Source: Galaxea fascicularis
Lineage: Eukaryota > Cnidaria > Anthozoa > Scleractinia > Euphylliidae
Length of the DNA stretch: 64,000 bases
Direction of reading: 5' to 3'
NCBI GenBank assembly: GCA_948470475.1
Contig: OX419336.1
Coordinates: forward strand, 39,859,420-39,923,419
Shown here: in pieces, positions 35,582 through 47,198 of the stretch
Position numbering within the stretch: the stretch's first letter is position 1
Layout of the letters: every line of letters starts with the position of its first letter
Made by a program: the position numbers and the translations under genes
The notes under the pieces: model-generated
Database searches by the model: none
What the model was told of the DNA's origin: nothing
The model's input: only the letters and a program-made list of their open reading frames with translations

Positions 35582-38500
35582 TTATCTGTATCTTAAATAG
35601 TATCCAATGTTAAACATGAAGAAACTAACAGGGAAGATAACTCGTGCAAGCCTGTCGAAGATGTCGACCTCACTGTTGGAGCTAAGGGACAAACAGAAGG
35701 TGGGGATCCATTGGAAAATTGTTGTTCTTGGTGGGTTGGTCGTGTAAGGACTGTGCTGAATGGCTGGGCCAGGTACGCTCTGAAACAGAAAATCGTTCTC
35801 TGACATGATCATGACGAAATGCAGCAAACGATACCTAGCTAGCGATGTATGCAACTCGTTAAACTAAAAATAAGCTATGCAAAACGCAAACAGTCAACCA
35901 ATGTGTCTACTGAGGCAAGGTGAAAGCCACACATTGGGGACCACTATACGGCCACGTGGTAGCGGGCATTATCCCATAAATCTACTATATAAAGTTTGAG
36001 CCCGGCGGAGTGACTAGAATACCTCACAAATTAACTGACGTGTCAAGGTAAGCTGAAAGCCGCTTATGACTGACTGACTGAGACTTACCGACTGACTAAA
36101 TGACTGACTGACCGACTGGCGACAGACGGACTGACCGATAGACTGACTGGCTACTTGTATAGCTAGCCGAAGACTGATTGTTACATTCCTGGGGCTGTCT
36201 TGTACGGTCACCGACAGAGCTTTTTTTAGATTAATTCATAATCGTTCTCACCTGTCTGGAGTGAGAGCTCTGTAGGACAGATTTCTGTGGAAGACTATGA
36301 GATGATGGTGACCTGATCGGTGGAAAGCCATGGGTCGACTGTGGTCGAGGCGGTAGACTGTACGATGATTGTGACCGATGTACAATCACAGAGTTTCTTG
36401 CGGCGTTGACAGTTTCTATTTCCATTTCTGCTACAGAATAATCTTTTGATGGTAAACGCTTTTTCGCAGCTTTCCCTTTTTTCCTCTCGCTGTGCATTAG
36501 AACAGCTACATACTCGAGAAGCACTCCGAAGACAAAGATGAATGAAACGATTAAATAAGAGTCGATGGCCTTGATATAGGAAACCTGGGAAAAATAGTCC
36601 TTTGTCTAACTTCCATGCAACACACTTAGACATTTTATATAAACATATTTTACAGATGTACCTGACGTGCTTTATACAATTTCTTCAAGAAGAAGAAAAA
36701 ACAACAACAAAAATCAACCGACTATCACCTTTGAGCTTGCTATTCATGTATTTGCACACGCGTAATTATACATATTTACAAAGGGCTAATTGAATGAATG
36801 AAAAAGGACACTCTTGAGGAGTAAGATAAGAAAATGTATGTACTTTACCTTAGGGACAGAATTTCTGAGTGAGCCCATGAGTGTAACTATGGTCAGGACT
36901 GTGGTTATTCCAAGAGCTACTCTTGCGGGGACGGCATCTTTAGATATCCAGAATGACAACCAAGAAAGAACCACTATTAAAAAGGTTGGGGAGTAGATTT
37001 GAATAAAAGAGTACGCCAGTCGTCTTCGAAAAACAAACTTGGCAACTAAATGGGTGTATGTGCCTGCAATGCAGAGAGAATCATGGTTATCAATAATCAA
37101 TGCAGTGACTTATTTATGAGAATACCATTCACTTCCTTTTCTTTTCTTTTTATTAGTAGTACAAAAACTGAGAGATCAACCTATGCACGTTTTCACGTGC
37201 ATAGCTCTAAACATTTATTGGATCGATGAGGTTTTTGTATCCAGAATAATCAAGGTCTGTTTATCAGCTGAGGCTGAGATCTTGATTATTCTGGATATCA
37301 CAAAAACCGAATCTAATAATTGTTTTCAAATTATCCATTGAACGAAAACTAAAATTATCACGACAATGAAACATTCATTTGCAATACTAGACGTTATTTT
37401 ACTTCTTCACCAACGGCAAGGCACATAAAACGCGCGAACTTGACATGATTATAATTAGAAATCATGCACCACGGTCATACATGACTTGATTACCAGTGAC
37501 CTGAAGTGTCGTTGACGTGATTATTGTATAATATACAGCTAAATGCTGTTACAGGCGCTGATTTCGAAAGTTCACTGCACGCTTTCAACCAATCAAAAAG
37601 AGATTGCAAGTAAATACCTTTCACTTTCATAACTATATTGTGTCATGGAGGCATGGCGCTATTAAATATACTGTTACACCCTCGGACGTAAAAGTTTAAT
37701 CAAATTATAAACTTTTTTGTCATACTACCTATGACGTATTCCACTAGTTTCCTCTCACTTTGGGCATCAGCAAGTTCAAACTCCGACATTTCATCATCCA
37801 AAATGATCACTGCTTTCTCGTCGTCCCAGTGATAATCCATGTCAGTGATGTCATACGAATCTTGAATTAAAAGAAAATGAATATGATTCGAGTGCTTAAA
37901 AAGCTATCGGCTCACGCATATGAGTAGCTGACTACGCCGATTTACGGCCAGTTGAAGAAAACTCCCTGAAACATAAGTGCGGAGTGATTTCCAATTGACA
38001 AATGTAGTTAACTCTTATCAGTCAGTCAGAGAAAACATGAACAGTACAATGAGACAATTAAAAAAAAACCGGTTACTGAGCGGGCACTGTGAGCGAACAT
38101 TTCACGATTGGTTTTAGTCTTGCAGTCTCATTAATTGGGGATCGAAAGTGATACGATTTTGACTCTTAATCGCAGTCCTCTGTAGTTACTGTCTATAGCT
38201 ACGAAATTCATGTCGTTTTAACCAGCTATTTCGGGAAAAGAACAACAGTATAATTTTATCGAAACAAAATAACATTCACGTTGTCGAGGAAAAGGAACTG
38301 GACTGAGTAAGAAAGGAAAAATGAAAAGGGCCAGCAGATCAGTTATAAATATTAATGTTGATGATTGCTAAGTCAAGTCAACATCACTTTTGGACAATAG
38401 ATCAAACTTTCTTTCTGATGGTATCGTATGTATTACTTACAGCTCAAAATTTCCAGCACGCAAGTTTGCGTGTCTAGTGGGTACTCCCTTAAATTCATTC

Positions 38501-40315
38501 TGCATGACGCAGAAACTGTTAACCTGTTATAAAATCGAAAGAACAAAACCAAGACATTGAATATTGCATATGATTTTCATTTAAGCACTTGCTACGGACC
38601 TTTTGGAATAGACTGACAGCCAAACTCCAAATGGAGGAGGATTTCGGAGGATTTGTGGAACAAACTCACACACTTCCCTGTTTAGATTTTCACCATAGAA
38701 GTACATCTAACCTTTGGTGCCTTTTGAAGGATGATCAGATGAACGTAGATAATTCTAAAGTAAATAGGACTAACAGAGAAATATATTTGTCCGCTCACCT
38801 CTCACTGAGCTCTATATCTCCATTTGGGCCGATAACAATTCTACTGTTGGCTGCGGGAACATGGTGGAACTTTGCCGTTTTAACATTCAAGAAGAACGTA
38901 TCTGGAAGCCAGAAGTTACCCTTTTCGCTTCCAGAAAGCAGGATCGGCTTTTTGAGCTCGTGTGTTAGTCTTGGGTCGTTCCAAGCTTGCTTGAAAAATA
39001 TATCAATACTATATTCCTAAATGAATCATACAATAACAAGAGACTCATCGTTAAGCAAGTTTAAATTGGCCAGAAGTAAAGCTGTTCTCGAGTTTTTGTA
39101 AAAGCTCTGCATGTTTAAATGAATTCAAGTTAATTGCCACCCTTGGCTTCCTTCTGCTCAAGATTCCTAGATCCCTCCGAAGCCGAATATAGCTAAAGTC
39201 TACACAAAACTCGCGCGTTTTCGGACAGTGCCGGAAGCAATTGCGGAAATTTAAAGTCTCGCACCTCTTTATCCGAGAAGTCCAATTTGCTTTCGGTAAT
39301 ACCTCGCAAGGCCTGGTTATCATTTAAATTGAAGTAAGAAAAACCAAGCAAGTGTTTGAGCAATTAGAAGGATCAGGAAATTGGATAACACAAAATTGGA
39401 AACAAAACGCTAGGCTTACATGTTGATCGACTTCTTAAACACTCAGTCTTCTTGAGGCTGTGACAAAACCATACTGAGTTCTTGGTTAAGATATAATTAA
39501 GATCATATAGGATAAAATTTTACGTACCATGTTTATTTCTCTTATTGCTCCAAATGAAACAATCGTTATGTATACTGAAATGTTCAGAGGCGGACCTGTA
39601 TCAAAAATGCAATTAATTGAATACTTTGAGGTTTTCGTTTCACGAAACATGAATTAAATGTAAAAAGATAGTTTTAAATTGTTTCGGGCTTAGTCGTTAT
39701 CAACCACTTTGGCCCTACTTTGGTCATGACTGACCCTTGAAACACACAAGACTACAAAGTTTACTGTTTTGGGTGCTGCGAAGGGTGAAACCTGGATTCG
39801 AAAGATTAAAAGAAAAAAGTTTTGAACTTTGCACGATCTGAGGTGAGACGGAAACCGGTCATGTTTTGTATATATACGTAGTTTACCCATCAGTCTCATT
39901 ATCATTCAACTACTACCTTCCTCTTTTTCTGTATGCTGTCTCACCAGTCTTAATGACTGTCTGTCTGCCTGTATTTATGTTGGATGCCTGTGTGAGATCT
40001 AAAACAAATTATGCCCACCTTCATGATAAGGTCGTATTCGTTTGTCGTACACATCGGGCGAAGAGAGGGAGTTGAGCACTTGGGTAGTGTTGCGGTATCT
40101 TACAAAACAAACAAACAAAAAAAGTGAACTAAAAAATACTGAACGTACAGTAATTAATTCTGGGTAAAAAAAAAAAAACAAAACAAAACAAAATTAACCT
40201 CGTAACTATGTAGAACTAATTATACTGGTGTACGGCTCTACCTGTTTATGGTGTCAGCCAATCCTTTTGTTGCGACGAAAACGGTGATAATTATCACAGC
40301 CGTTGGCTTCAGCAT
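35582..40315 (-). CDS. Gene C: GABA-A receptor-like Cys-loop anion channel subunit
   Basis: Third and most compact paralogue. Exons (minus strand): 40315-40242, 40098-40019, 39595-39528, 39016-38799, 38523-38441, 37860-37729, 37063-36849, 36584-36252, 35779-35582, giving 466 aa with all phases consistent. Visible: signal peptide from [24 protein letters not shown], Cys-loop C154-C168 with EYPLDTQTC, IYSP in M1, PAR 264-266, 9' Leu 275, [14 protein letters not shown] in M2, M3 and M4 ending LRYR. It is closest to gene A: both keep [12 protein letters not shown] and a loop D of FFK/FFR plus Gln. Its M3-M4 loop is about 50 residues longer than in A because exon 8 is 333 nt instead of 168. The added part is Ser/Pro/Arg-rich with repeated SLP motifs, a likely region for phosphorylation or adaptor binding (inference). 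Loop C keeps a Tyr in TYTHL, the copy most like classical ligand-binding subunits. Confidence 0.92.
37225..37310. repeat. Hairpin in gene C intron
   Basis: GGTTTTTGTATCCAGAATAA then TCAAG at the left pairs with CTTGATTATTCTGGATATCA, CAAAAACC at the right, around a short loop. Foldback repeat between gene C exons 6 and 7. Confidence 0.5.
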
Positions 40316-40855
40316 TTCACCAAACTATCCCTCAGTGAAGCTTCATCCTACACTGAAGAGAGATAACGTAATCAACAAGGTAGTCAATATTCAGTATGAG
40401 ACTCCCTCAAAACTACTATCAGGAGGGTCACTCTCAGTTGGGTGATCCGGCTTAATTCACTTTTGCTGGCCTGTATAACGTCTTGTCAATATAATACTAC
40501 ATTTTACAAAATACCAGTGTCGCTGTTGTTGTTGTTGTTGTTGTTTGGTTTTGCTGGACTACAGAGCGAACGCTTGGCCGCTGTTTGAAACACAGGTGCA
40601 AACATCGTATGGACGTAACAAGGTAAAAAATTGGCCTATGTTGGATTTGTGCGGCCACGGTGCAGCAGAAATTTTCTTGAACATAACCTTCAATATGCCA
40701 TTCCATGTTTATATATAGCACTTCGGGAAACAAACTGTTCCAAGCTCAAGACCTCAGATATTTTACCGCTGCCTGATCATGAACCAATACAAAGTATGCA
40801 ATAAAATCTTTGAGGCCTTGATACCACCACGGATGGATCCATCGTGTTCTGAGAT

Positions 40856-40856
<1 letters not shown>

Positions 40857-40905
<49 letters not shown>

Positions 40906-40908
40906 TAT
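40857..40908 (+). repeat. Poly-A followed by (TA)n
   Basis: About 26 A residues then about 13 TA units upstream of gene C. No element attached to this tail was recognised. Confidence 0.8.
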
Positions 40909-40974
40909 TGATCACAATCTCACTGCAGCGTCTTAATATGTTACTAAATCACAAGAAAACGAATCACTAGTGGT

Positions 40975-41225
40975 AAGTTACGGAACAAGTTTTTTTCCCG
41001 CTCGCTTTCGCTCTTGGGCCATAAATCAACGGGAAAAAAACGAGGGTCCGTAACTTAAAGTACGGACCGAGAAACCTTGGTTAGTAAGATATTTATTATA
41101 TCCCTGAGGTTCATCGGGTGCGTCGGAAAGGAAACTTTCGAATTTACCGTGCAGTAGAATACGGCCCGCAAAATTGACCAATCACAGCGCGCGTACTAAC
41201 TGAGAGACATAAAAGTAACAATACG
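40975..41225. repeat. Dispersed repeat, copy 2 (upstream of gene C)
   Basis: Inverse-orientation relative of the repeat at 17428-17785: TTGGGCCATAA, GGTCCGTAACTT, CGGACCGAGAAACC, TTGGTTAGTAAGATA, CGGCCCGCAAAATTGACCAA, CGTACTAACTGAGAG. Confidence 0.6.
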
Positions 41226-41229
41226 TTGA

Positions 41230-43700
41230 GTTCACGTTGTCTCCTACCGTGTGGAATTCAAATATTACTTGAACATGGTCGGGCTATATACTATTTTTTG
41301 GTGGAAGTGAGCCTTGAAAAAGGTTGTAAAGAAAGGACTACTAAAAAGTGAGAAACGTCATTGACAGGTTTCCGAATACAAAGGTAAACAACTTTACGTT
41401 GCTCATTGTATAAAACAAAGAGCGACAGTCCGGTAACAGCTAATAATATATATTTAAATGGCGCTGAAATCAACTTAATTGTAGTCAAAAATACATAAAG
41501 GAAACTCCTTTGAAAGGGAGAACAAATAACAAAAAAACTAAAACTCATGATATCAGTGGTAAGTATATATTTTATGTAATGCGATTCACAATTCAATATT
41601 TTGAATAAGCTTAATTAAATTGCACTTATGCCCAGCTTAGACAGGTAAAAATATTACCTTATTAGGCGGTTCAAAACTAGACCCTTAAATATCGAAATTT
41701 ATAATTACTAGTATACTAGTTCCGCATCAAGTGTAGGTCTCCTGACATTTGAAATTTCGTTTGTCTTGTCTACACTTTAAATGTGACTTAATGTCAGTAA
41801 AGCGTTGAATGTTGGTTGCAAAAGCTTTTATTTTGCGCAAAATATGTGTGTTCCCGCCTTAACTGTACTGCTTTCAATAGAAGAAAGCCATAAGAACTGA
41901 CAACATAAACTAATCCTCCCGACATCATAGTCTATTAAGGTTACCATTTCAAAAAGTACAACACTAACAGAGACGGAAGATACGATTTGAACAGTATAAA
42001 TGAAGATTTTCAGTAAGAACTGAAAAATGTTTGCATATTAGCATTATCTATATTTGTTATCATACCATGGTCACGTCTGCGTATTCTATGTACCGTTACC
42101 TTGATCCGCGTAACATAGCATGAACATAAAAATCCATAACCGCCATTTTCCAAAAAAGAAAAGAAGAACCCAGAAATTTATAGAGGGTCTTTATAGGCTG
42201 ATGATCTATCGCCTTACCGCTATTCGCGACTTCCAAATGACAATCTATAGTTGGTCCGTTGTATTAAGAATAAGTGAGAAGAGGAATCAGATGAGGAAGA
42301 GGAATCAGACGAGGGATCCTTTAACTCTGGACTAAATTTGAGTGAAGAAAATGATATTTAATAGTACAGTGCATAGTCTCACATGCACATAAAATGTTTA
42401 TTTCGCATATAGTAAAATTTATTTGAACTAACAAGTATGTTTCACATAGTTTAAGTTCACTTTGAAATACTCGAATCACCAAGGCTGTTTGCAAATTGGT
42501 AATTTTTAAAACTTATCTTCACTTCAACAAAGTAAAATTATGCTAAACCTTTGCTTAGGCTTACTTACCGACGGTTGTGTTCTTCATTTACCAAGGGCAC
42601 TTATCTTAACTGTCTCCGCTGCACTAGACATTGTCCTATTGAAATAGCCTGTACACAGCGAAAAAAGTATTAAAATTTCATACGTGAACGGCATCAAGTA
42701 TATATGTTTTGTTCTTTGCGGTAGCCCACATAATATGGTAATTGAAATGATTGGTGAAAAGCAAAACTAATTGTTAATTCAGCTTTACAATAATCAACAC
42801 GAAATCCTTTCGACGTAGCAGGTTGAATTTAGTAGCGAGGTTTTCATCAAGCTATAATTACTCATAAATAATATTTAAAATAATGTAAATACAGGTTTTC
42901 GCTAACAGAAAAGTATAATATTTTCTTTGCGAAACGTGGCCGACGTAACGCTAAGCGATTCAAGTGTTTACCTTCTGATCCTTGATTTGCCAGAATTGTT
43001 ATCAGAGGGAAAATATTAGAAAACAGTAGAAAATAGTAATGATAAAAATAATAATAATAATAACAAGAAGAAGAAACCCGTTACATATGATGACAATTTT
43101 ATGTTTTTAAGCATTTACCCGGCAAGTAGTCAAAACTCGACACTGAAATTCGACCAAAAAATGAATGAGAAAACGTGATAAAATGAATAACATGAATATA
43201 ATGCAAGCACAATTTATCAGCTGCAGAGGTTCGTTTTGTGGTTTTAGTTTAATTATCGGCGCGATTATCAGCTGTTTATTAGTGTTTCTGTATCCAGATA
43301 AAAGCATAGTTGAAGACCGGGCTCGGCTTATTGATCGTTTATTTTCAGTGGCCGAGTAAAACCCAAACGTCTCCCTAGATATAGCCCAATTTACTTCTAA
43401 AAATTGAGTGTGTTGCCGGATTGAAAAGAGTCTAATACATCAAAAAAAGATAAAAGCCATGACCCAAATGAACGTAAGCAGCTTTTAAATTGGGCAGCAC
43501 AGCGACGACCTTCCAAAGGATTTCCTTTTTGATGTTTGGTAAGACGTTAAGTATTTGCTCATCTTTCACCATTTACGTATAACCAAAGTTGCAGCTACTG
43601 AAGAAAGCCTCTGTTTATAAGAAAGTGGGGAATTTGTTTATTGTTTACAGTGGCTCTTCCCAAGAAAAGCACACACAGATTGTACTTGATCGCTTTCAGA
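41230..43700. other. Intergenic upstream of gene C
   Basis: AT-rich, with only short incidental frames. An acidic stretch (EEESDEEEESDEG) near 42275-42315 is followed by a stop soon after and is preceded by one. No gene supported. Confidence 0.5.
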
Positions 43701-43730
43701 TATCGACCTATTTTTTGTTTTGTTTTGTAG

Positions 43731-44211
43731 TACGAAGCCTATCCTGGAGGCGCACATGACCACTCCATTCGGCCACAGTTTTTGTGGCTTCTGTGTTACC
43801 CAATTTAAGAAAACCACTAGCCAGCTGACCTGTGCAATGTGTCGCCAGCAAGTGGACAATTTCTGCAAGAACATCTTCGTTTACAAAGTACTCTCAACCT
43901 TCCTCACCTGCAAGGACCATTTCAGCTTGGACTCATGCTCCGCCGAGCACATTAAGAAGTGTGCAGGTTCAATGTCATTTGTGTGGCGAGAATTTGAAAC
44001 GCCAATATCAAGCTGTGCACGAGGACGCATGCACCATGGCAGAAATTGTGTTCGAAAGACACGCAGTGCAGCCACGTTGCCGACAGACGTGACTTCGCTA
44101 AAATGTCTTGTCCCTTGGCAAATGATTGAAAGGTATGTTGAATTTCATATGGAACTCAGACAACTCGGAAACGTAAAGGCGTTAAATGCCATTTTAGAAA
44201 GCCCGTGTTAA
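43731..44211 (+). pseudogene. RING/TRAF-type zinc-finger gene fragment, frameshifted
   Basis: After an acceptor-like TTTTGTAG the first frame reads HMTTPFGHSFCGFC, then TCAMCRQQ, the second half of a RING finger. The cysteine expected before GHSFC is Phe. Coding similarity then moves to another frame (CHLCGENLKRQYQAVHEDAC, a TRAF-type C-C-H-C finger, from about 43990) and returns to the first frame near the end (MIERYVEFHMELRQLG). One frame is not sustained, and the first RING Cys pair is absent. It looks like a decayed copy of a TRAF/RING ubiquitin-ligase gene. No upstream exon was found. Confidence 0.6.
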
Positions 44212-44702
44212 GCTGAAACGTTTAGTGAGCCAGCCATATTCAACGGAATCGCTTTGTTTACCAACCGAGAGAGAGGAAGCCGGTCTAAGGTTTGAATGAT
44301 GATTTCTCGAAGGAAATTTACTAACTCAATTTAAAGGGAAGGTGTAGTGTTGTAGAACGCTAAATTTGCAATGCGTATTGCATAATTATTGCTGTAAAAA
44401 ATATTAAGCAGAAGACTGAAGCAGCTGACATAGCTGAGCCCTAATCTGACTCAGATTGAAAGGTCTCGCTAATTTTGAAAGCTATATGGATGCAATCATC
44501 AATCTTTTCGCCATTTGACTACTCACATTACAGGCATTCAGATTTCCGTAAAAAAAAAAAAAAAAAATTAAAGAACAGTAAACAATGTTCGTGTTTCAAC
44601 AAAGTTTCGTCGCCAACGTTGTTCTCGATTGATGAGGAAAATATCAAACATGTTTGATATATTTTGTCATCGCCTCCCGAGGCGAATTTCTCACCGAAAA
44701 TT

Positions 44703-44779
44703 TGCCGCACACGTGAGGAAACGGCTAAGCTAACTGCCTCGCGAGGAATTTTGCTCAGCTCTTTCCTCACGTGTGCGGC
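44703..44779. repeat. Inverted repeat with 17-bp GC-rich arms
   Basis: GCCGCACACGTGAGGAA and TTCCTCACGTGTGCGGC enclose a short loop containing GCCTCGCGAGG. MITE-like hairpin. Confidence 0.6.
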
Positions 44780-45041
44780 GGGCTTTAAACGGCGGGTGGT
44801 TAAGTTTGAAAAGACACTTGCCCCACACCCCCACTTTATTGTTCGAATTATGCTAGAATTATTTTAGTGGCTTAGCTGTTCACCACAATAATGCTAACAT
44901 ATAAGGCGCTCAAATATTTATGGCCGTGGTTTATTCAACACCGATTTACAATGGTCTCGCTTTCTTGTGGAGTCGGTTAGGGCCAATTTTGCTGGAAAGA
45001 ATGTTGGATCATCACACTGGTGAACATCCTCCTACACCAAG

Positions 45042-45252
45042 TTCCTTAAGATTAAAGGAGCCTTTAAAGTGGCGATCTTAAGGAGTCTTAAAAGTGACAA
45101 TTTTACGGAGTCCTAAAGTTGCAAACTTAGGGAGTCTTAAAAGTAGCAATTTAAGGAGTCTTAAAAGTGGCAAATTAAGGGAGTCTTAAAAGTGGCAATG
45201 TTAAAGAGTCTTAAAAGCGGCGATTGTAAGGAGTCTTAAAAGTAGCAATTTT
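45042..45252 (+). repeat. Tandem repeat, unit about 24 bp
   Basis: About eight degenerate units of GGAGTCTTAAAAGTGGCAAT-type sequence, differing by small substitutions and indels. Confidence 0.75.
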
Positions 45253-45259
45253 TAAGAAT

Positions 45260-45574
45260 GTCTTGATATAATTACGTTGTTAACGTTTTTATGTAAATTT
45301 TCCAATTTTATTAGCGTGAGTTGCATAGGGTACTTTTGGTTATTTTATTTTGGTATTTTTTCAAAGGGGACTTGGCCCAGATGCTGATAATGATCCGAAG
45401 AATGGTAATTTGGAATGTGTTTGTTGTAAAAATAGTGTCTTGATATAATTACGTTCTTAACGGGTTTTTACGTAAATTTTCCAATTTTATTAGCGTGAGT
45501 TACATAGGGTACTTTTGGTTATTTTATTTTGGTATTTTTTCATAGGGGACTTGGCCCAGATACTGATAAAGATC
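45260..45574 (+). repeat. Direct duplication of about 137 bp
   Basis: Copies at 45260-45395 and 45437-45574 share GTCTTGATATAATTACGTT, CCAATTTTATTAGCGTGAGT, GGTACTTTTGGTTATTTTAT and GGGGACTTGGCCCAGAT with few differences. It abuts the 24-bp tandem array. Confidence 0.8.
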
Positions 45575-46456
45575 GGACAATTTTGGTTTATAAAAGCTGA
45601 TTAACTTTCCTTTCAACCTTTTTTTATTAAGGAAGATCGCGAACTATGGCTTGATTCTCATTCTTATTTCTCTTCTTGATAATGCGTCAGCTTTGACAGT
45701 AAAATCAGTTTCTCACTCCGAAAAGAAAGCTAAGATGATATATCATAATAAATAGATGAATGTGAATATATTAAATCATAATTTCTTTTTCTTCTTCGAA
45801 TGACAAATCAACATGCTTCTCTTAGTAGTGGTACGATTGCAGATTCCATTTTTTTACGTTTGTGGTTGTGTTCATCCAAGCGCTTTTGGTGTAAAACCTA
45901 ATTTTCGTGTTCCAAAATATTCATAGCAAATGAAACCAAGGGGTGGATGCATAAAATAACGTAAACACTAGACACAATTAAACTGTTATTGAAAAGAAAC
46001 CGATTAATGGAACCATTTGCGTAAGGGAATATTTTAATATGAAACTACTGGGAACAACGAAACTTAAAAATAACTAGGTTTAAAGTTTTAAAAGAAAACG
46101 ATTCGCCTTAGAAACTTGTTATCTTGTTACCAAGCGACATGATATTTCCACTTAACATGGCTCTTTAATATTAAAGTCGGAAAAGGCCCATGGGTCGCGA
46201 TTGGTTAGCTTCAACTCACAAAAGAAACACCTGCATTTCACGAAACCGCCTGCGGAAGGATATCAAAAACTTCATTTTAATTTTTACAATAAATGTAAGC
46301 TAATTATTTGGGCTTTTTATTTTACATCTGAATAGTGCAATGCATCTCAACTGTCTCAAAGTAGTGAGCTTTCGTAAAGAGATCTGAGAGATCTGCTTTG
46401 AAAGGTCAGCCGATTCTTTTGCAAGAAAAATTCGTTTTTTTCTTTTTTTTTTGTAT

Positions 46457-46529
46457 ATGATGAGATTCCTCGCTTTACTTTACTTGTCCAGCTATGCTTA
46501 CTTAGATGCCGCGTTTGCATCAAAGCAAG
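46457..46529 (+). CDS. Alternative signal-peptide exon upstream of the adhesion GPCR
   Basis: ATGATG opens 24 codons beginning MMRFLALLYLSSYAYLDAAF and ends at a GTGAGG donor in phase 1. The product is an ordinary signal peptide with an Ala-rich cleavage site. Same strand and phase as the exon at 49698, so it could be an alternative first exon. It could also belong to a separate gene whose later exons were not recognised. It has no TATA nearby, only a long T-rich tract directly upstream. Confidence 0.5.
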
Positions 46530-47012
46530 GTGAGGAACACTGTTTTTTTAGTTCTGAAATGTTGGCTGAGTTGTTTCAGTTCGCTAAAACTAAGTTTTAC
46601 TGTGTCTTCGTAACTGTACGTGTGCTATTTCTCCATCGCATTAATCACTTTTACAATATTTTGACTTACATCTTTTTTTTAAATTCTAGTATGGATGTAA
46701 CCTGCTTCAAAGTACAAAATTTGCATGTAAATAGTGTCTGAAACTCTATAACATATAAAACAAACAACAAATATATTTTATCACACCTAAGATATTTAAT
46801 TGACGTTGTGAGATGTTATATATATACATGTATTAAAAAGGTTTACCTCTTAAATGGTTGAAACTATTACCTTTCGTGCAACTAAGGTATATACATATAT
46901 ATGCCAAGGTAGACTCTACCTCCACATATATATATATATATATATATATACTTTCTTGAACTTGAATAGAATAAATCTTTAAGAGCGCTCAACTCTGAGA
47001 GGAGCAGTAATT

Positions 47013-47198
47013 ATAATGATCAATGGTAGAAAGACTTCAATTCATCGCTTTATTGCGACAACGCTGTTTCGTGTGGTCAAAGAATGACCACACTCATCAG
47101 GCAATATTGCCTGATGAGTGTGGTCATTCTTTGACCACACGAAACAGCGTTGTCGCAATAAAGCGATGAATTGAAGTCTTTCTACCATTGATCATTAT
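47013..47198. repeat. Perfect 186-bp palindrome
   Basis: Two 93-bp arms are exact reverse complements with no spacer (centre GCAAT/ATTGC at 47105/47106). Each arm also contains the smaller inverted unit GTGTGGTC-AAAGAAT-GACCACAC. (TA)n tracts flank it. Confidence 0.95.

Noticed and set aside
41291..41596. 101-codon minus-strand frame with hydrophobic stretches
   Set aside because: No family resemblance and no splice context; AT-rich sequence often gives such frames.
42255..42360. Acidic frame EEESDEEEESDEG
   Set aside because: Closed by a stop directly upstream, with no splice site giving a longer product; low-complexity only.
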